Assembly: GCA_964516325.1 (NCBI GenBank)
Contig: CAZFAP010000049.1
Coordinates: 1-27,559 of the forward strand
Length of the DNA: 27,559 bases
From: CAZFAP01 sp964516325
GTDB lineage: Bacteria; Auribacterota; JABMQX01
Reading direction: 5' to 3'
Below, one piece after another: positions 1 through 7,722 of this stretch (positions within the stretch are counted from its first letter, which is position 1; each line of letters begins with the position of its first letter). Under the pieces are notes generated by a model that did not search any database, was not told the origin of the DNA, and worked only from the letters and a program-made list of their open reading frames with translations. A program made the translations under genes and the position numbers.

Positions 1-244
1 GTCGAATCCGCGACTCCCATCCTTTCGGGATGTACTTCATCCGGGTTTTTCTCTTCCTTGTCTGTCCCAGCTACAACGACACGTGCTTTTCCCCTTTCAG
101 AGCACACTTGCACCGGGGATTCCCGCACACCCGGGACATCTCAATCACGCTCCCGTGAACAAAACCGTCCGCCGTCGCCACCAACCGATGGAGCTGACTC
201 CGCAGACTCCGCTCCTTTTTCAACCCAGTGCCTCGATGTTTCAT
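1..244 (-). pseudogene. DUF6788-like small protein, 5' part, interrupted by in-frame TAG and cut by window edge
   Basis: The ATG at 244-242 follows an AAAGGAGGAGGG ribosome site and a strong promoter (267-295). The frame gives 57 residues beginning MKHRGTGLKKERSLRSQL and including GSVIEMSRVCGNPRCKCA, then a TAG at 73-71. The same frame then runs open to the window edge as LGQTRKRKTRMKYIPKGW. From memory, this order of blocks (GSxxExxRxCGxPxCxC, a HVSLYL-like block, GKTxMxYIPK) is that of the DUF6788 family, whose members are short, often multicopy and of unknown function. The TAG falls where the family normally has tyrosine (SL-Y-L), so a single base change from TAC or TAT explains it. TAG is a normal stop for other genes here (mlaD, the YacL-type gene, the esterase), which argues for a nonsense mutation rather than recoding. 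Part of the coding frame is outside the window. Confidence 0.6.
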
Positions 245-266
245 GACCCTCCTCCTTTTTTCTGAT

Positions 267-295
267 GTAATATACTATAATATATCATTTGTCAA
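267..295 (-). promoter_or_regulatory. Sigma70-type promoter of the DUF6788-like gene
   Basis: On the minus strand, TTGACA (295-290) is followed after 17 bases by TATTAC (272-267); a 15-base spacing would give TATATT. The region is very AT-rich compared with its surroundings. It lies about 25 bases before the AAAGGAGGAGGG ribosome site of the short minus-strand gene. Confidence 0.5.
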
Positions 296-311
296 GGAAA
301 AAATGACAAAT
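287..311. promoter_or_regulatory. Perfect inverted repeat over the -35 box, possible operator
   Basis: ATTTGTCA (287-294) and TGACAAAT (304-311) are perfect inverted copies separated by nine bases. The left arm contains most of the -35 hexamer of the minus-strand promoter, so a dimeric repressor or a hairpin could act here. No regulator is known. Confidence 0.35.
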
Positions 312-612
312 CGCCAATGCCAAGTTCCTCCCTGCCCACCCCCATACCCCAACTCCCCCCAACTTCCCTATCTCCACAACCTTATCTCTCACTCCCTCCT
401 TAGCCTTTCGGAATCGCTGATGAACGAACGGGTGCGAACGAACGTTGAGGTTGACGGTACAGCGGAATTGCGGTATATTGAAAGGGTGCAATCTTGGAGG
501 GTCGCCCAAGGCGGGGTGAGACTCCTTCCTGGCCGCCCTCGAACAGCATTTGTTTTCCGGCCACGCGTCAGCGTCCAACCGCAACCCGGTCAATGAAGGG
601 AGGGTCCTTCCG
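312..612. other. Intergenic region and leader of the repeat-protein gene
   Basis: No coding frame here is convincing. The first part is C-rich on the plus strand. A promoter lies at 451-479. The predicted leader, from about 486, is about 125 bases long and holds a small hairpin (CTTGG and CCAAG around 494-512) plus a possible longer pairing (GGAGG with CTCC). I do not recognise a known riboswitch in it. Confidence 0.4.
451..479 (+). promoter_or_regulatory. Sigma70-type promoter of the repeat-protein gene
   Basis: TTGACG (451-456), a 17-base spacer and TATATT (474-479) match the consensus at five of six bases in each box. The start would be near 486, giving a leader of about 127 bases to the ATG at 613. 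Confidence 0.6.
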
Positions 613-3549
613 ATGGCTGCCCACAACCTCAAGAAACTCGGCTTTGACCTGGCTTATCTTTCCCTGCTCACAAAAGCAGGCTTGAAGCCTCTAAGCCGAT
701 GGGAAAAAGAGTTCACACCGCAGACGGAATCGCTCCTTCGGGATTTGGGGCTTCAGACGCGAACCGTACATCGGTCGGTCCGTTCCGGGAAGCACATTCG
801 CGAACTCATTCTCAGCGGCTCTGAACGCTGCCTCGACCTCTACGCCTCCCGATTCGACGGGACGCCGATTGACCGCAGCCCGACCAGCAGGAGGATCGAA
901 GGGTTGTTGTTCGGCTACCCGTCGTGCTGTGTGGAGAGCTTTGTGACGAAGGGGTACGCCAAGAATTCCCTGCGGAGAGGCGACCAGCGGATTCTGTTTC
1001 ATTGGGCTTGCCCGAATTGTCCTGTTACACCCATTCTGCTTCCCTATTACAGGGATATTTACCGCCAGTGCCGTAACGCAATGCAGGGGCGACTGTTCTC
1101 CGCGGTGTCCGCTGTCCGGGAGGTGTTTCTCATTGACAGCATGCGGTGCGCGGTCGCTGCGGCAGCGTCGCTCGTGGCTCTGAGCGCTCTGCCGGCGCCG
1201 GAAGCGAAGTACACGGGAAGTGACCCTCACCTCATACCATTGGAAGTCTGGGAGGACCCCGACGCGGACTTTCTTGCCAGCGACGAGGAATTGCTCCTGG
1301 GCGCCGACCCCGCCATACCGGACCAGGATGGCAACCACATCCCCGACGGCCTGGATTTGGCTTTGGTCCTCTCTTCGGCAATTGACACCCTTCCAAGGCT
1401 CTTACCACCAGATGACCCTCCCGTGGACCATCGGTACGTTGTTGACAATATGGCTTTTGGCCTCGAGACCTGCCAGGCCTGTGGAGACAAGGTAAACATG
1501 GGGTTTATGGAGGTCTTTGACCCCCTGAACAACGTCTCCGTCGGCATCCCATACATCGCCAAGCACTACATGGAGCATGGCAGCTTCTCCTATTCGGGCG
1601 AGATACATACCGGGCGCGTGAACGTTATGCTCCTCCGCACGATTGTCATGTCAACCGGCTTCTCGCATTCCATTGCTCAGCCGGTCGCAACGGATGCGGA
1701 CGGCGATGAGCTTCGCGATTGGGAAGAACCGGTTTTCCAGACGCAGCCTGATAACCCCGATACCGACGGGGATAAGCTCCCCGACGGAATTGACATCGCG
1801 AGGGAACTCCGCGCTCAGCTTGATTTGCTCCCACGCGTCGTTACCGATGATAAGCCTTACGTCCTCGAACATCCCATGGACGGGATAGATATGTGCCCAC
1901 GCTGCGGTTCCGAAGTTGTGATGGACCTGTGGGAGGTGATCAACCCCCTTACAGGGGCTTCGATCTCCATCCCTTCCATGGCTCTCCACTTCATGCAGCA
2001 CGGCGCCTTCTCATGGGAGGGAGGCTATGCCCCCGCGGGAAGGATTGACCCCAGGCAGCTCAGGGCGGTCCTTACCGGAGAAGGCGATGGACACCTGCTT
2101 TACGTCTCGCCAGACCAGGACGGAGACCTTCTCACCGATCGGGAAGAAACGGACCTTCAGACGAATCCGGTTGTCCCCGACGAAAACGGCAATCAGGTCC
2201 TGGATGGCATTGACCTCGCGAAGGAAACCGCCGCCGAAATCTCCGCTCTCCCCACGAAGCCTTCTGCCAGCGAGGTCTATCGGCTCGATGTCCCGCTCAA
2301 GGGATTGGAGTGGTGCGACATCTGCGGACAGAACGTCAACATGGGACATCTGACCGTCGTCAACCCGGTGGCGCAACTGTACGTTGAGGTTGCGTACATT
2401 GCCGCGCACTACATGGAGCACGGCAGCTTCTCGTTTGCCGGGAATGTTCATGGCGAGGGAAGACTCGACGTAGAGTTGCTCGTGGACGCGCTCCATTCGT
2501 CCGGTCCGGGACACATCCTTTCCGTTCAGCATGACACAGATGGAGACGGACTAACGGACGACGAAGAGGAATACTTCGGAACCGACAAAACAATCCCCGA
2601 CACGAACAACGACGGTGTTCCGGACGGGTTTGCCCTGTCGCATCAAATGTGGGAGGCTATCGGCGCCCTGCCGCGGGCACTCAAACCGGAAGACGGCCCG
2701 AAGGATCGTCCCTTCGTGGTCGAACATCCGCTCCGGGGACTTGAGACCTGCGAAGTGTGCGGTGAAACGGTGAACATGGGGTGGATCGAGGTAATCAACC
2801 CGAGAGAGGAAATTGTCCTCGAAATTCCTTACGTCGGGCTTCACTACATGAGGCAGGGGAGCTTTTCGTACAAGGGCGACCTTCACAACGGCCGGGGCAA
2901 CCCCTGTCTCCTCGATCTTGCCCTCCGAGGGGACGGGACCTCTCACCTGGTCGTGGTCGCCGGCGACTCCGACGGTGATGGGCTGCTTGATGGCGAGGAG
3001 GCACACTTCGGAACTCGCGCCAACGTCCCTGACAGCAATGGCGACGGCATCCTCGACGGCGTGGCGCTCGCCAGAAAAATGCGGCAGCAGATTGGCTCTC
3101 TGCCTGTAGGCCAGAATCCCGTGAAAACCTATGTCGTTCATTGTGAGGCGGACTGTTATACGCATTGTCCCAGGTGCGGCGAGGTCGTCAACTGCGGGCA
3201 TGTGGGGGTTACAAACCCATTGACGGGCCTCAGCATGAACATCCCCTACGCGAACCTGCATTTCATGGAGAGAGGGAGTTTCGCCGTCCCTGAAGCCCAG
3301 AGGGTGGACCCGCTACTTTTGGAAACCATCCTCCGCCCGGGCATCGTTATCGCGGCCGGAGAGAATCAGGTTACGCTCCGATGGAAAGGCGAGGTGGGGA
3401 AATCCTACCAGGTGTTCACCGCGGAGGAACTTTCGGGACCATGGACACCGGGTCCAATTCTCCAGGGGAATGGCGGCGAACTGACGTTCACCACGGAGGA
3501 CCAAATTTTTGTGCTCCATCGGGGCTTCTATAAGATTCTGGTCTGGTGA
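613..3549 (+). CDS. Five-repeat protein: GYPSCC domain, hydrophobic segment, Ca-loop/CxxC-H modules
   Basis: The protein has 978 residues. The ATG at 613 is chosen because GAAGGGAGGG lies eight bases upstream; an in-frame ATG at 550 lacks a ribosome site. Residues 1-155 hold a GYPSCC motif (101-106) and CPNC (133-136), resembling archaeal and bacterial DUF483-type domains. A short alanine/leucine-rich hydrophobic stretch (about 178-194) may be an internal anchor or signal. From 214 to 909 five modules of 125-143 residues follow. Each starts with two DxDxDG acidic loops, like thrombospondin type 3 or other calcium-binding repeats, and continues with CxxCG, 27 residues and HxxxH. Modules 1-3 keep both histidines; module 4 has Q and module 5 has R at the second. 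The last 70 residues look like the small beta domain (WKGEVGKSYQVF...FYKI) that ends many planctomycete or verrucomicrobial surface proteins. Function is unknown; extracytoplasmic metal binding and adhesion or scaffolding are guesses. Confidence 0.85.
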   Translation: MAAHNLKKLGFDLAYLSLLTKAGLKPLSRWEKEFTPQTESLLRDLGLQTRTVHRSVRSGKHIRELILSGSERCLDLYASRFDGTPIDRSPTSRRIEGLLFGYPSCCVESFVTKGYAKNSLRRGDQRILFHWACPNCPVTPILLPYYRDIYRQCRNAMQGRLFSAVSAVREVFLIDSMRCAVAAAASLVALSALPAPEAKYTGSDPHLIPLEVWEDPDADFLASDEELLLGADPAIPDQDGNHIPDGLDLALVLSSAIDTLPRLLPPDDPPVDHRYVVDNMAFGLETCQACGDKVNMGFMEVFDPLNNVSVGIPYIAKHYMEHGSFSYSGEIHTGRVNVMLLRTIVMSTGFSHSIAQPVATDADGDELRDWEEPVFQTQPDNPDTDGDKLPDGIDIARELRAQLDLLPRVVTDDKPYVLEHPMDGIDMCPRCGSEVVMDLWEVINPLTGASISIPSMALHFMQHGAFSWEGGYAPAGRIDPRQLRAVLTGEGDGHLLYVSPDQDGDLLTDREETDLQTNPVVPDENGNQVLDGIDLAKETAAEISALPTKPSASEVYRLDVPLKGLEWCDICGQNVNMGHLTVVNPVAQLYVEVAYIAAHYMEHGSFSFAGNVHGEGRLDVELLVDALHSSGPGHILSVQHDTDGDGLTDDEEEYFGTDKTIPDTNNDGVPDGFALSHQMWEAIGALPRALKPEDGPKDRPFVVEHPLRGLETCEVCGETVNMGWIEVINPREEIVLEIPYVGLHYMRQGSFSYKGDLHNGRGNPCLLDLALRGDGTSHLVVVAGDSDGDGLLDGEEAHFGTRANVPDSNGDGILDGVALARKMRQQIGSLPVGQNPVKTYVVHCEADCYTHCPRCGEVVNCGHVGVTNPLTGLSMNIPYANLHFMERGSFAVPEAQRVDPLLLETILRPGIVIAAGENQVTLRWKGEVGKSYQVFTAEELSGPWTPGPILQGNGGELTFTTEDQIFVLHRGFYKILVW
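1252..3339 (+). repeat. Five tandem protein-coding repeats (about 375-430 bases each)
   Basis: The approximate units are 1252-1671, 1687-2103, 2107-2523, 2530-2958 and 2965-3339. At the protein level each carries the paired DxDGD loops, LExCxxCGxxVNMG, an NP...IPYxxxHYMEHGSFS block and H.GR. CxxC-to-His spacing is exactly 27 residues in all five. The units are clearly diverged at the DNA level, so the duplication is old. Confidence 0.85.
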
Positions 3550-3620
3550 GGCTCGCGACCCGAAACGACGGGTCCGCAAACGAGCTTGGCTTCTGGGCAG
3601 CCGGTCAGCGCTGTTAACCG

Positions 3621-3648
3621 TTGATTTGGCATCGCTGACTAATGTACT
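3621..3648 (+). promoter_or_regulatory. Possible promoter of lolC-lolD
   Basis: TTGATT (3621-3626), 16 bases and TGTACT (3643-3648) lie in the only gap between the repeat protein and the permease gene. The match is modest. Confidence 0.25.
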
Positions 3649-3702
3649 CTCGCCTTCCGTAATGATTTGTTTCCGGCATTATTGGAAAGGGAAAACCATA
3701 GC

Positions 3703-5103
3703 GTGCCATACGAGCTTTCGGTGTGCCTCCGGTATCTCCGGCCGAGGAGAAGCCGCGCCTACATCTCCATCAACACGCTGATCTCCATCCTGGGGCTTGC
3801 CGTCGGCGTGACGACGCTCATCGTCGTCATCGCCGTAATGAGCGGCTTCGCAAGGAACCTGGAGGAACGGTCCATCGGTTTGAGCTCCCACATTGAGATC
3901 GCCGGGTACAACGTTCTGATTTCAGATTGGCGCGAAGTCGAGGCAAAAATCAGGGACACCCCCCACGTCGTTGGCGTCAGCCCCTTTGTCTGGGGAGACT
4001 TGACCCTGAAGGTGGATAACCGCTCGACGGCGTTGTTCTTTCGGGCGGTTGACCCGCAAAAAGTCCGCGAGGTCTCCAGGCTTCCCGAATACCTCGTCTA
4101 TTTCATCTGCCAGAGATGCAAGACAACGTACACTCGCGAGGCATACCGAAGAAACGTCAAGGCGGGAACGTTCAAGTGCAGCGGCCCCGGCTGCACCTTC
4201 GTCGGGGAGGACGACCACCTCCTGAAAAGCGACCTGGACCTCGAGGAGGTTGAAATCACCGACGCCTCCGGCGAAAAGGTTCTCGTCATGCCCCTCATCA
4301 TCGGGAAAATTCTGTCTGAAAACCTCGACCTGAAGCTGGGCGACACCGCTTATATTTGGTCGTCGAGCGTGGGGGCGTTCGGAGAGGTGAAGAGTATCTT
4401 TCCGGCCCGAATCACGGGGATTTTCCGCTCCGGCCTCGCCGAGGAGGACCTGAAGCTCTGCTTCACCTCGCTGAAGTCCGGTCAGCATCTACAGCACCTC
4501 CGGAAGGAGGATTCCATCCACGGCTTTTCTGTCAGGCTCCACGACATCGAGCAGTCCGCCGGAGTCAAGGCAGCCCTCCAGAAGTCGCTTGGCTATCGGT
4601 ACGTTGTGAACACCTGGATGGATCTCCGATTGAGCCTGTTCCAGGCCATTCAGCAGGAACGGGTCATCATGTTCATTATCGTGACTCTGATTACTGCCGT
4701 GGCCGCCTTGAACATCATATCGAGCCTTACTATGACCGTTATGCACAAGCGCAAGGAAATCGGCATATTGCGCTCCATGGGCGCCCGAAAAAGCTCCATC
4801 ACGGCCATCTTCGCCCTCAGCGGCATCATCATCGGCGTGGTGGGGATTCTGATAGGCCTGACCGGTGGGCTACTACTTTCGCACAACATTGACCCGGTCG
4901 CGGACTGGGTCAGCAGGCTGACCGGGACAACGAAATTGTTCAGTGGAGAGATATTTTACCTGGACAGGATACCGGTTGTCCTTTCGGCAAAGGACACCGG
5001 CGTTATCTGCGGGGTAGCTTTTGTGCTCGCGGTCCTGGCGAGCATCTATCCCGCGTGGAAAGCCGCAGCCCTCGACCCGGTGGAGGTTCTGCGGTACGAG
5101 TGA
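3703..5103 (+). CDS. lolC: LolC/LolE-family lipoprotein-release ABC permease with a four-cysteine insertion
   Basis: The permease subunit extracts lipoproteins from the inner membrane for transfer to the outer membrane. The GTG at 3703 is preferred over an upstream TTG at 3667 because GGAAAGGGA lies ten bases before it and the protein then begins MPYELSVCLRYLR, as LolC proteins do. It has 466 residues. One membrane helix (about 25-48) is followed by a periplasmic MacB-like domain and three C-terminal helices (about 321-347, 367-393, 431-451), with KRKEIGILRSMGA before the second. The ending AALDPVEVLRYE is typical of the family. Unusual is an insertion in the periplasmic domain with CQRC (136-139) and CSGPGC (159-164), a zinc-ribbon-like arrangement that makes the protein about 50 residues longer than most LolC/E. 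Only one permease gene is present, so it may act as a homodimer (LolF-like). It precedes lolD. Confidence 0.92.
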   Translation: MPYELSVCLRYLRPRRSRAYISINTLISILGLAVGVTTLIVVIAVMSGFARNLEERSIGLSSHIEIAGYNVLISDWREVEAKIRDTPHVVGVSPFVWGDLTLKVDNRSTALFFRAVDPQKVREVSRLPEYLVYFICQRCKTTYTREAYRRNVKAGTFKCSGPGCTFVGEDDHLLKSDLDLEEVEITDASGEKVLVMPLIIGKILSENLDLKLGDTAYIWSSSVGAFGEVKSIFPARITGIFRSGLAEEDLKLCFTSLKSGQHLQHLRKEDSIHGFSVRLHDIEQSAGVKAALQKSLGYRYVVNTWMDLRLSLFQAIQQERVIMFIIVTLITAVAALNIISSLTMTVMHKRKEIGILRSMGARKSSITAIFALSGIIIGVVGILIGLTGGLLLSHNIDPVADWVSRLTGTTKLFSGEIFYLDRIPVVLSAKDTGVICGVAFVLAVLASIYPAWKAAALDPVEVLRYE

Positions 5104-5158
5104 TGGGCTGACGGGCGAATCACCCAATAGGAAGCCCGGGCCCCGAGGCTAATACCGA

Positions 5159-5881
5159 ATGACGGCTATGCCCGAAACAACCGAAATTCACGCGATGACG
5201 GACATCCTCGTGGCAACCGACGTCGTCAAGTCGTTCCTCGTCGGCAAAGAGAAGCTTGTAGTCCTGAAAGGGGTAAGCCTGCGGGTACGAGAAGGCGAAA
5301 TGTTGGCGATTGTGGGCGCCTCGGGCGCCGGCAAATCCACCTTTCTGCACATCCTCGGCGCCCTGGACCGCCCCGATGCAGGCGCCGTGGAGGTCAACGG
5401 CGCCGACATTACCCGTCTGCGAGACGGCCAGCGAGCCAACTTTCGGAACTCCACCATTGGCTTCGTCTTTCAGTTCTACCATTTGCTGGCGGACTTCAGC
5501 TTGTTCGAGAACGTGCTGTTTCCCGCGAAGATTGGCAGGGAACTTGTTGGCGACAGAAGGAGTCTTATAGAAAGGAGGGCCGTTGAACTGGCCGAGCGTG
5601 TCGGTCTGGGGGAGCGCCTGAAACACAAACCGGGACAACTCTCCGGTGGAGAACAGCAGAGAGCCGCCATCGCGAGAGCCCTGCTGAATCAACCGAAGAT
5701 CATCCTCGCCGACGAGCCCACGGGCAATCTCGACAGGCAGACAGGCGAATCGGTTCTGCGGCTCCTGCGGGAACTCAACAAAAGCAACCGGCAGACCGTA
5801 GTGGTCGCTACCCACGACCAAGAGCTATCGGAATTGTGTGACCGGATCGTGCACATGGTGGACGGTCGCATCGTGGATTGA
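5159..5881 (+). CDS. lolD: LolD-type ABC transporter ATPase
   Basis: This cytoplasmic ATPase powers the adjacent permease in lipoprotein release. With the ATG at 5159 it has 240 residues; ATGs at 5168 and 5195 are in frame. The 5195 start (MTDILVATDVVKSF) gives the usual LolD length of 228, but none of the three has a strong ribosome site (only GAGG 11 bases before 5159). Visible motifs are Walker A GASGAGKS (53-60), a Q-loop (FVFQFYHLL), the signature LSGGEQQRAAIARAL, Walker B IILADEPTGNLD and the switch histidine in VATHD. It lies 55 bases after lolC on the same strand, so the two form an operon. Family membership (LolD/MacB-type) is certain; substrate assignment follows from the neighbour. 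Confidence 0.92.
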   Translation: MTAMPETTEIHAMTDILVATDVVKSFLVGKEKLVVLKGVSLRVREGEMLAIVGASGAGKSTFLHILGALDRPDAGAVEVNGADITRLRDGQRANFRNSTIGFVFQFYHLLADFSLFENVLFPAKIGRELVGDRRSLIERRAVELAERVGLGERLKHKPGQLSGGEQQRAAIARALLNQPKIILADEPTGNLDRQTGESVLRLLRELNKSNRQTVVVATHDQELSELCDRIVHMVDGRIVD

Positions 5882-5987
5882 CTAAAGGCATGCACGCTGG
5901 CACGGGTCTTGCACCGTCCCCCGACCTGGGAACCTTCTTCTGGTCTCTTTCATTATCACTCTCGTACGGTCTGCGTGAAGTTCCCCG

Positions 5988-6015
5988 TTGACTTCGCCGC
6001 CTGTTTGTCTAACAA
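5988..6015 (+). promoter_or_regulatory. Weak promoter candidate before mcsA
   Basis: TTGACT (5988-5993), 16 bases and TAACAA (6010-6015) lie about 46 bases upstream of the mcsA start. The -10 matches poorly. No CtsR-type direct repeat (AGGTCAAA-like) was seen in this gap. Confidence 0.2.
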
Positions 6016-6061
6016 TTTGTGGATGGAACGAAACTGAAACGCTCACCGGAGGAGGCTGGCG

Positions 6062-6571
6062 ATGCTCTGCGAGATATGCAAAGAGCAAATTGCAACGATT
6101 CATTACACGGAGGTCCTGCCCAATAGTCAGCCCAAAAAGATGGCCCTCTGCGAAGCCTGCGCAAAGCAGAAGAACCTTCCGATTGGGGCTCAGTTCTCCG
6201 TGGCAGACATCCTGAAAGGACTGACACAGGCGGTTCAGGTGGAGGAAGAGGCCGGCAAGGCCAAGTGCCCGCGCTGCGGTCTGACGTTTGCCCGGTTCAA
6301 AAAGAGCGGAAGGCTGGGCTGTGCCGCTTGCTACGAGGCTTTCGGCGCCAAGTTTCAGTCTATCCTGGACGAAATCCACCGCGACAAGCAACACGTCGGG
6401 AAGGTCCCGAAGTGCATTGCGCAGCAGTCCGGAGTAGCCGCGGAACTCGCGGAGCTTCACCAGAAGCTAAAAGAGGCAATTGACAAAGAGCAATTCGAGC
6501 AGGCTGCGGTCCTGAGAGACCGGATACAATCCCTGAAAGCGGAAGGGAAGAGCGGGAAAGACCAGAAATGA
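6062..6571 (+). CDS. mcsA: McsA-type zinc-binding activator of protein arginine kinase
   Basis: McsA binds and activates the arginine kinase McsB in protein quality control. The 169-residue product begins MLCEICKEQIATIHYTEV and has four CxxC pairs: CEIC (3-6), CEAC, CPRC and CAAC. That is the paired zinc-finger layout of McsA. Its C-terminus carries a UVR motif (about 137-160: LKEAIDKEQFEQAAVLRDRI) also found in UvrB, UvrC and ClpC. The start is fixed by a perfect GGAGGAGG ribosome site seven bases or so upstream. The stop overlaps the mcsB start (ATGA), showing translational coupling. ctsR, which usually precedes mcsA in Firmicutes, is absent; lolD is upstream instead. Confidence 0.93.
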   Translation: MLCEICKEQIATIHYTEVLPNSQPKKMALCEACAKQKNLPIGAQFSVADILKGLTQAVQVEEEAGKAKCPRCGLTFARFKKSGRLGCAACYEAFGAKFQSILDEIHRDKQHVGKVPKCIAQQSGVAAELAELHQKLKEAIDKEQFEQAAVLRDRIQSLKAEGKSGKDQK

Positions 6572-7626
6572 ACTTGGAGGATTTCGTCAGCGGCAAACGC
6601 GGGTGGCTGGGTGAAAACGGCCCGGAGTCCGAGATCCTTTTCAGCAGCAGAGTCAGGGTGGCAAGGAACCTTGCGAACCATTTCTTTCCAAGCCGGGCCA
6701 CCACCGCCGAGAAGAAGGAGATTCTGGGGGAAATCCTATCGGCGGTGAAGACCATCCCCCGTTTTCGGAACTGCCACATGCTGAAGATGGAAGAGCTACC
6801 CGAGATAGACAAGCAGCTTCTGGTCGAAAGGTACCTGATCAGCCGCGAGCTTGCAGGCAAGAAGGTCGGCAGCGCGGTCATCGTGGACTCCGAAGGAGTC
6901 GTGACCCTCATGGTCAACGAGGAGGACCACATCCGGATGCAGACGCTCCTGTCAGGTCTGCGGCTGGCGAAATGCTGGGAGATCATGAACGAGATTGATG
7001 ACCATCTTGAGTGTCAGCTCGGGTTCGCCTTCTCGCCGCAAGTCGGGTACTTGACCGCCTGCCCCACGAACGTGGGTACGGGCATACGCGTCTCCGCGAT
7101 GCTTCATCTGCCCGCGTTAATCCTCGGTAAGCAAATTGACCAGGTGCTGCAAGCCGTCGCGAAACTTCATCTGGCCGTCCGAGGACTCTACGGCGAAGGG
7201 ACGGAAGCGTTCGGAAACCTCTTCCAGATTTCCAACCAGCTCACACTCGGAAAGAGCGAAAAGGAAATCATAGCTACTCTGGAGAAGGTCGTTTTGCAGG
7301 TCATCGAGACGGAGAAGAACGCCAGAAAGGCTCTCCTCAAGACGGATGCGGACGTTCTCTACGATAAGGTGGGCCGGGCGTATGGCATCCTGAGCAATGC
7401 CCACGTCATCACCTCCCGGGAAACCATCGAGTTATTGTCCACGCTTCGCATGGGAATTGACCTCGGCATCATCGGAGAACTCGACCGACAGGCTGTGAAC
7501 GAGCTTTTCGTGCTCGCTCAGCCCGCGCACCTGCAAAAGATTAACGGCAGGGAACTGGACGCCGCTTCCAGAGACATTGAGAGAGGAAACTTGCTTCGCA
7601 GCAGGCTGGCGAGGCACAAACCATGA
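6568..7626 (+). CDS. mcsB: McsB protein arginine kinase
   Basis: This ATP:guanido phosphotransferase-fold enzyme phosphorylates arginine residues of proteins, marking them for ClpCP degradation. The product has 352 residues, the usual length. Visible family motifs are SSRVRVARNL near the N-terminus, the substrate-loop NEEDH (about 112-116) that marks McsB rather than metabolic creatine or arginine kinases, and CPTNVGTGIRVSAMLHLP (about 165-182) containing the active-site cysteine and phosphate-binding arginine. It overlaps mcsA by four bases and is followed within 100 bases by clpC, so all three are probably cotranscribed. Confidence 0.95.
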   Translation: MNLEDFVSGKRGWLGENGPESEILFSSRVRVARNLANHFFPSRATTAEKKEILGEILSAVKTIPRFRNCHMLKMEELPEIDKQLLVERYLISRELAGKKVGSAVIVDSEGVVTLMVNEEDHIRMQTLLSGLRLAKCWEIMNEIDDHLECQLGFAFSPQVGYLTACPTNVGTGIRVSAMLHLPALILGKQIDQVLQAVAKLHLAVRGLYGEGTEAFGNLFQISNQLTLGKSEKEIIATLEKVVLQVIETEKNARKALLKTDADVLYDKVGRAYGILSNAHVITSRETIELLSTLRMGIDLGIIGELDRQAVNELFVLAQPAHLQKINGRELDAASRDIERGNLLRSRLARHKP

Positions 7627-7722
7627 CGGAAAACTCGGTCGCATGAGCGTGCGGCGGTGACGGGCGCGCTGGAACCGTGTCGCGATTGGGATAACGTTGC
7701 AGGAGGTTGCGAAAAGGACGCC

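Noticed and set aside
1..22. 3' end of a tRNA (TCGAATC followed by possible acceptor strand).
   Set aside because: One base of the T-loop is missing, no CCA or sensible discriminator follows, and the stretch reads in frame as part of the DUF6788-like protein on the other strand.
26..50. Rho-independent terminator (GGATG/CATCC hairpin, then five T).
   Set aside because: The stem is only five pairs and the sequence is explained by the minus-strand coding frame (GKT..MKYIPKG-like).
276..281. Plus-strand TATAAT as a -10 box.
   Set aside because: No -35-like sequence lies 15-19 bases upstream; the minus-strand reading of the same AT-rich block makes a full promoter with a gene behind it.
228..596. 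A 122-residue plus-strand frame.
   Set aside because: Proline/serine-biased low-complexity translation, no ribosome site, overlaps the promoter of the next gene.
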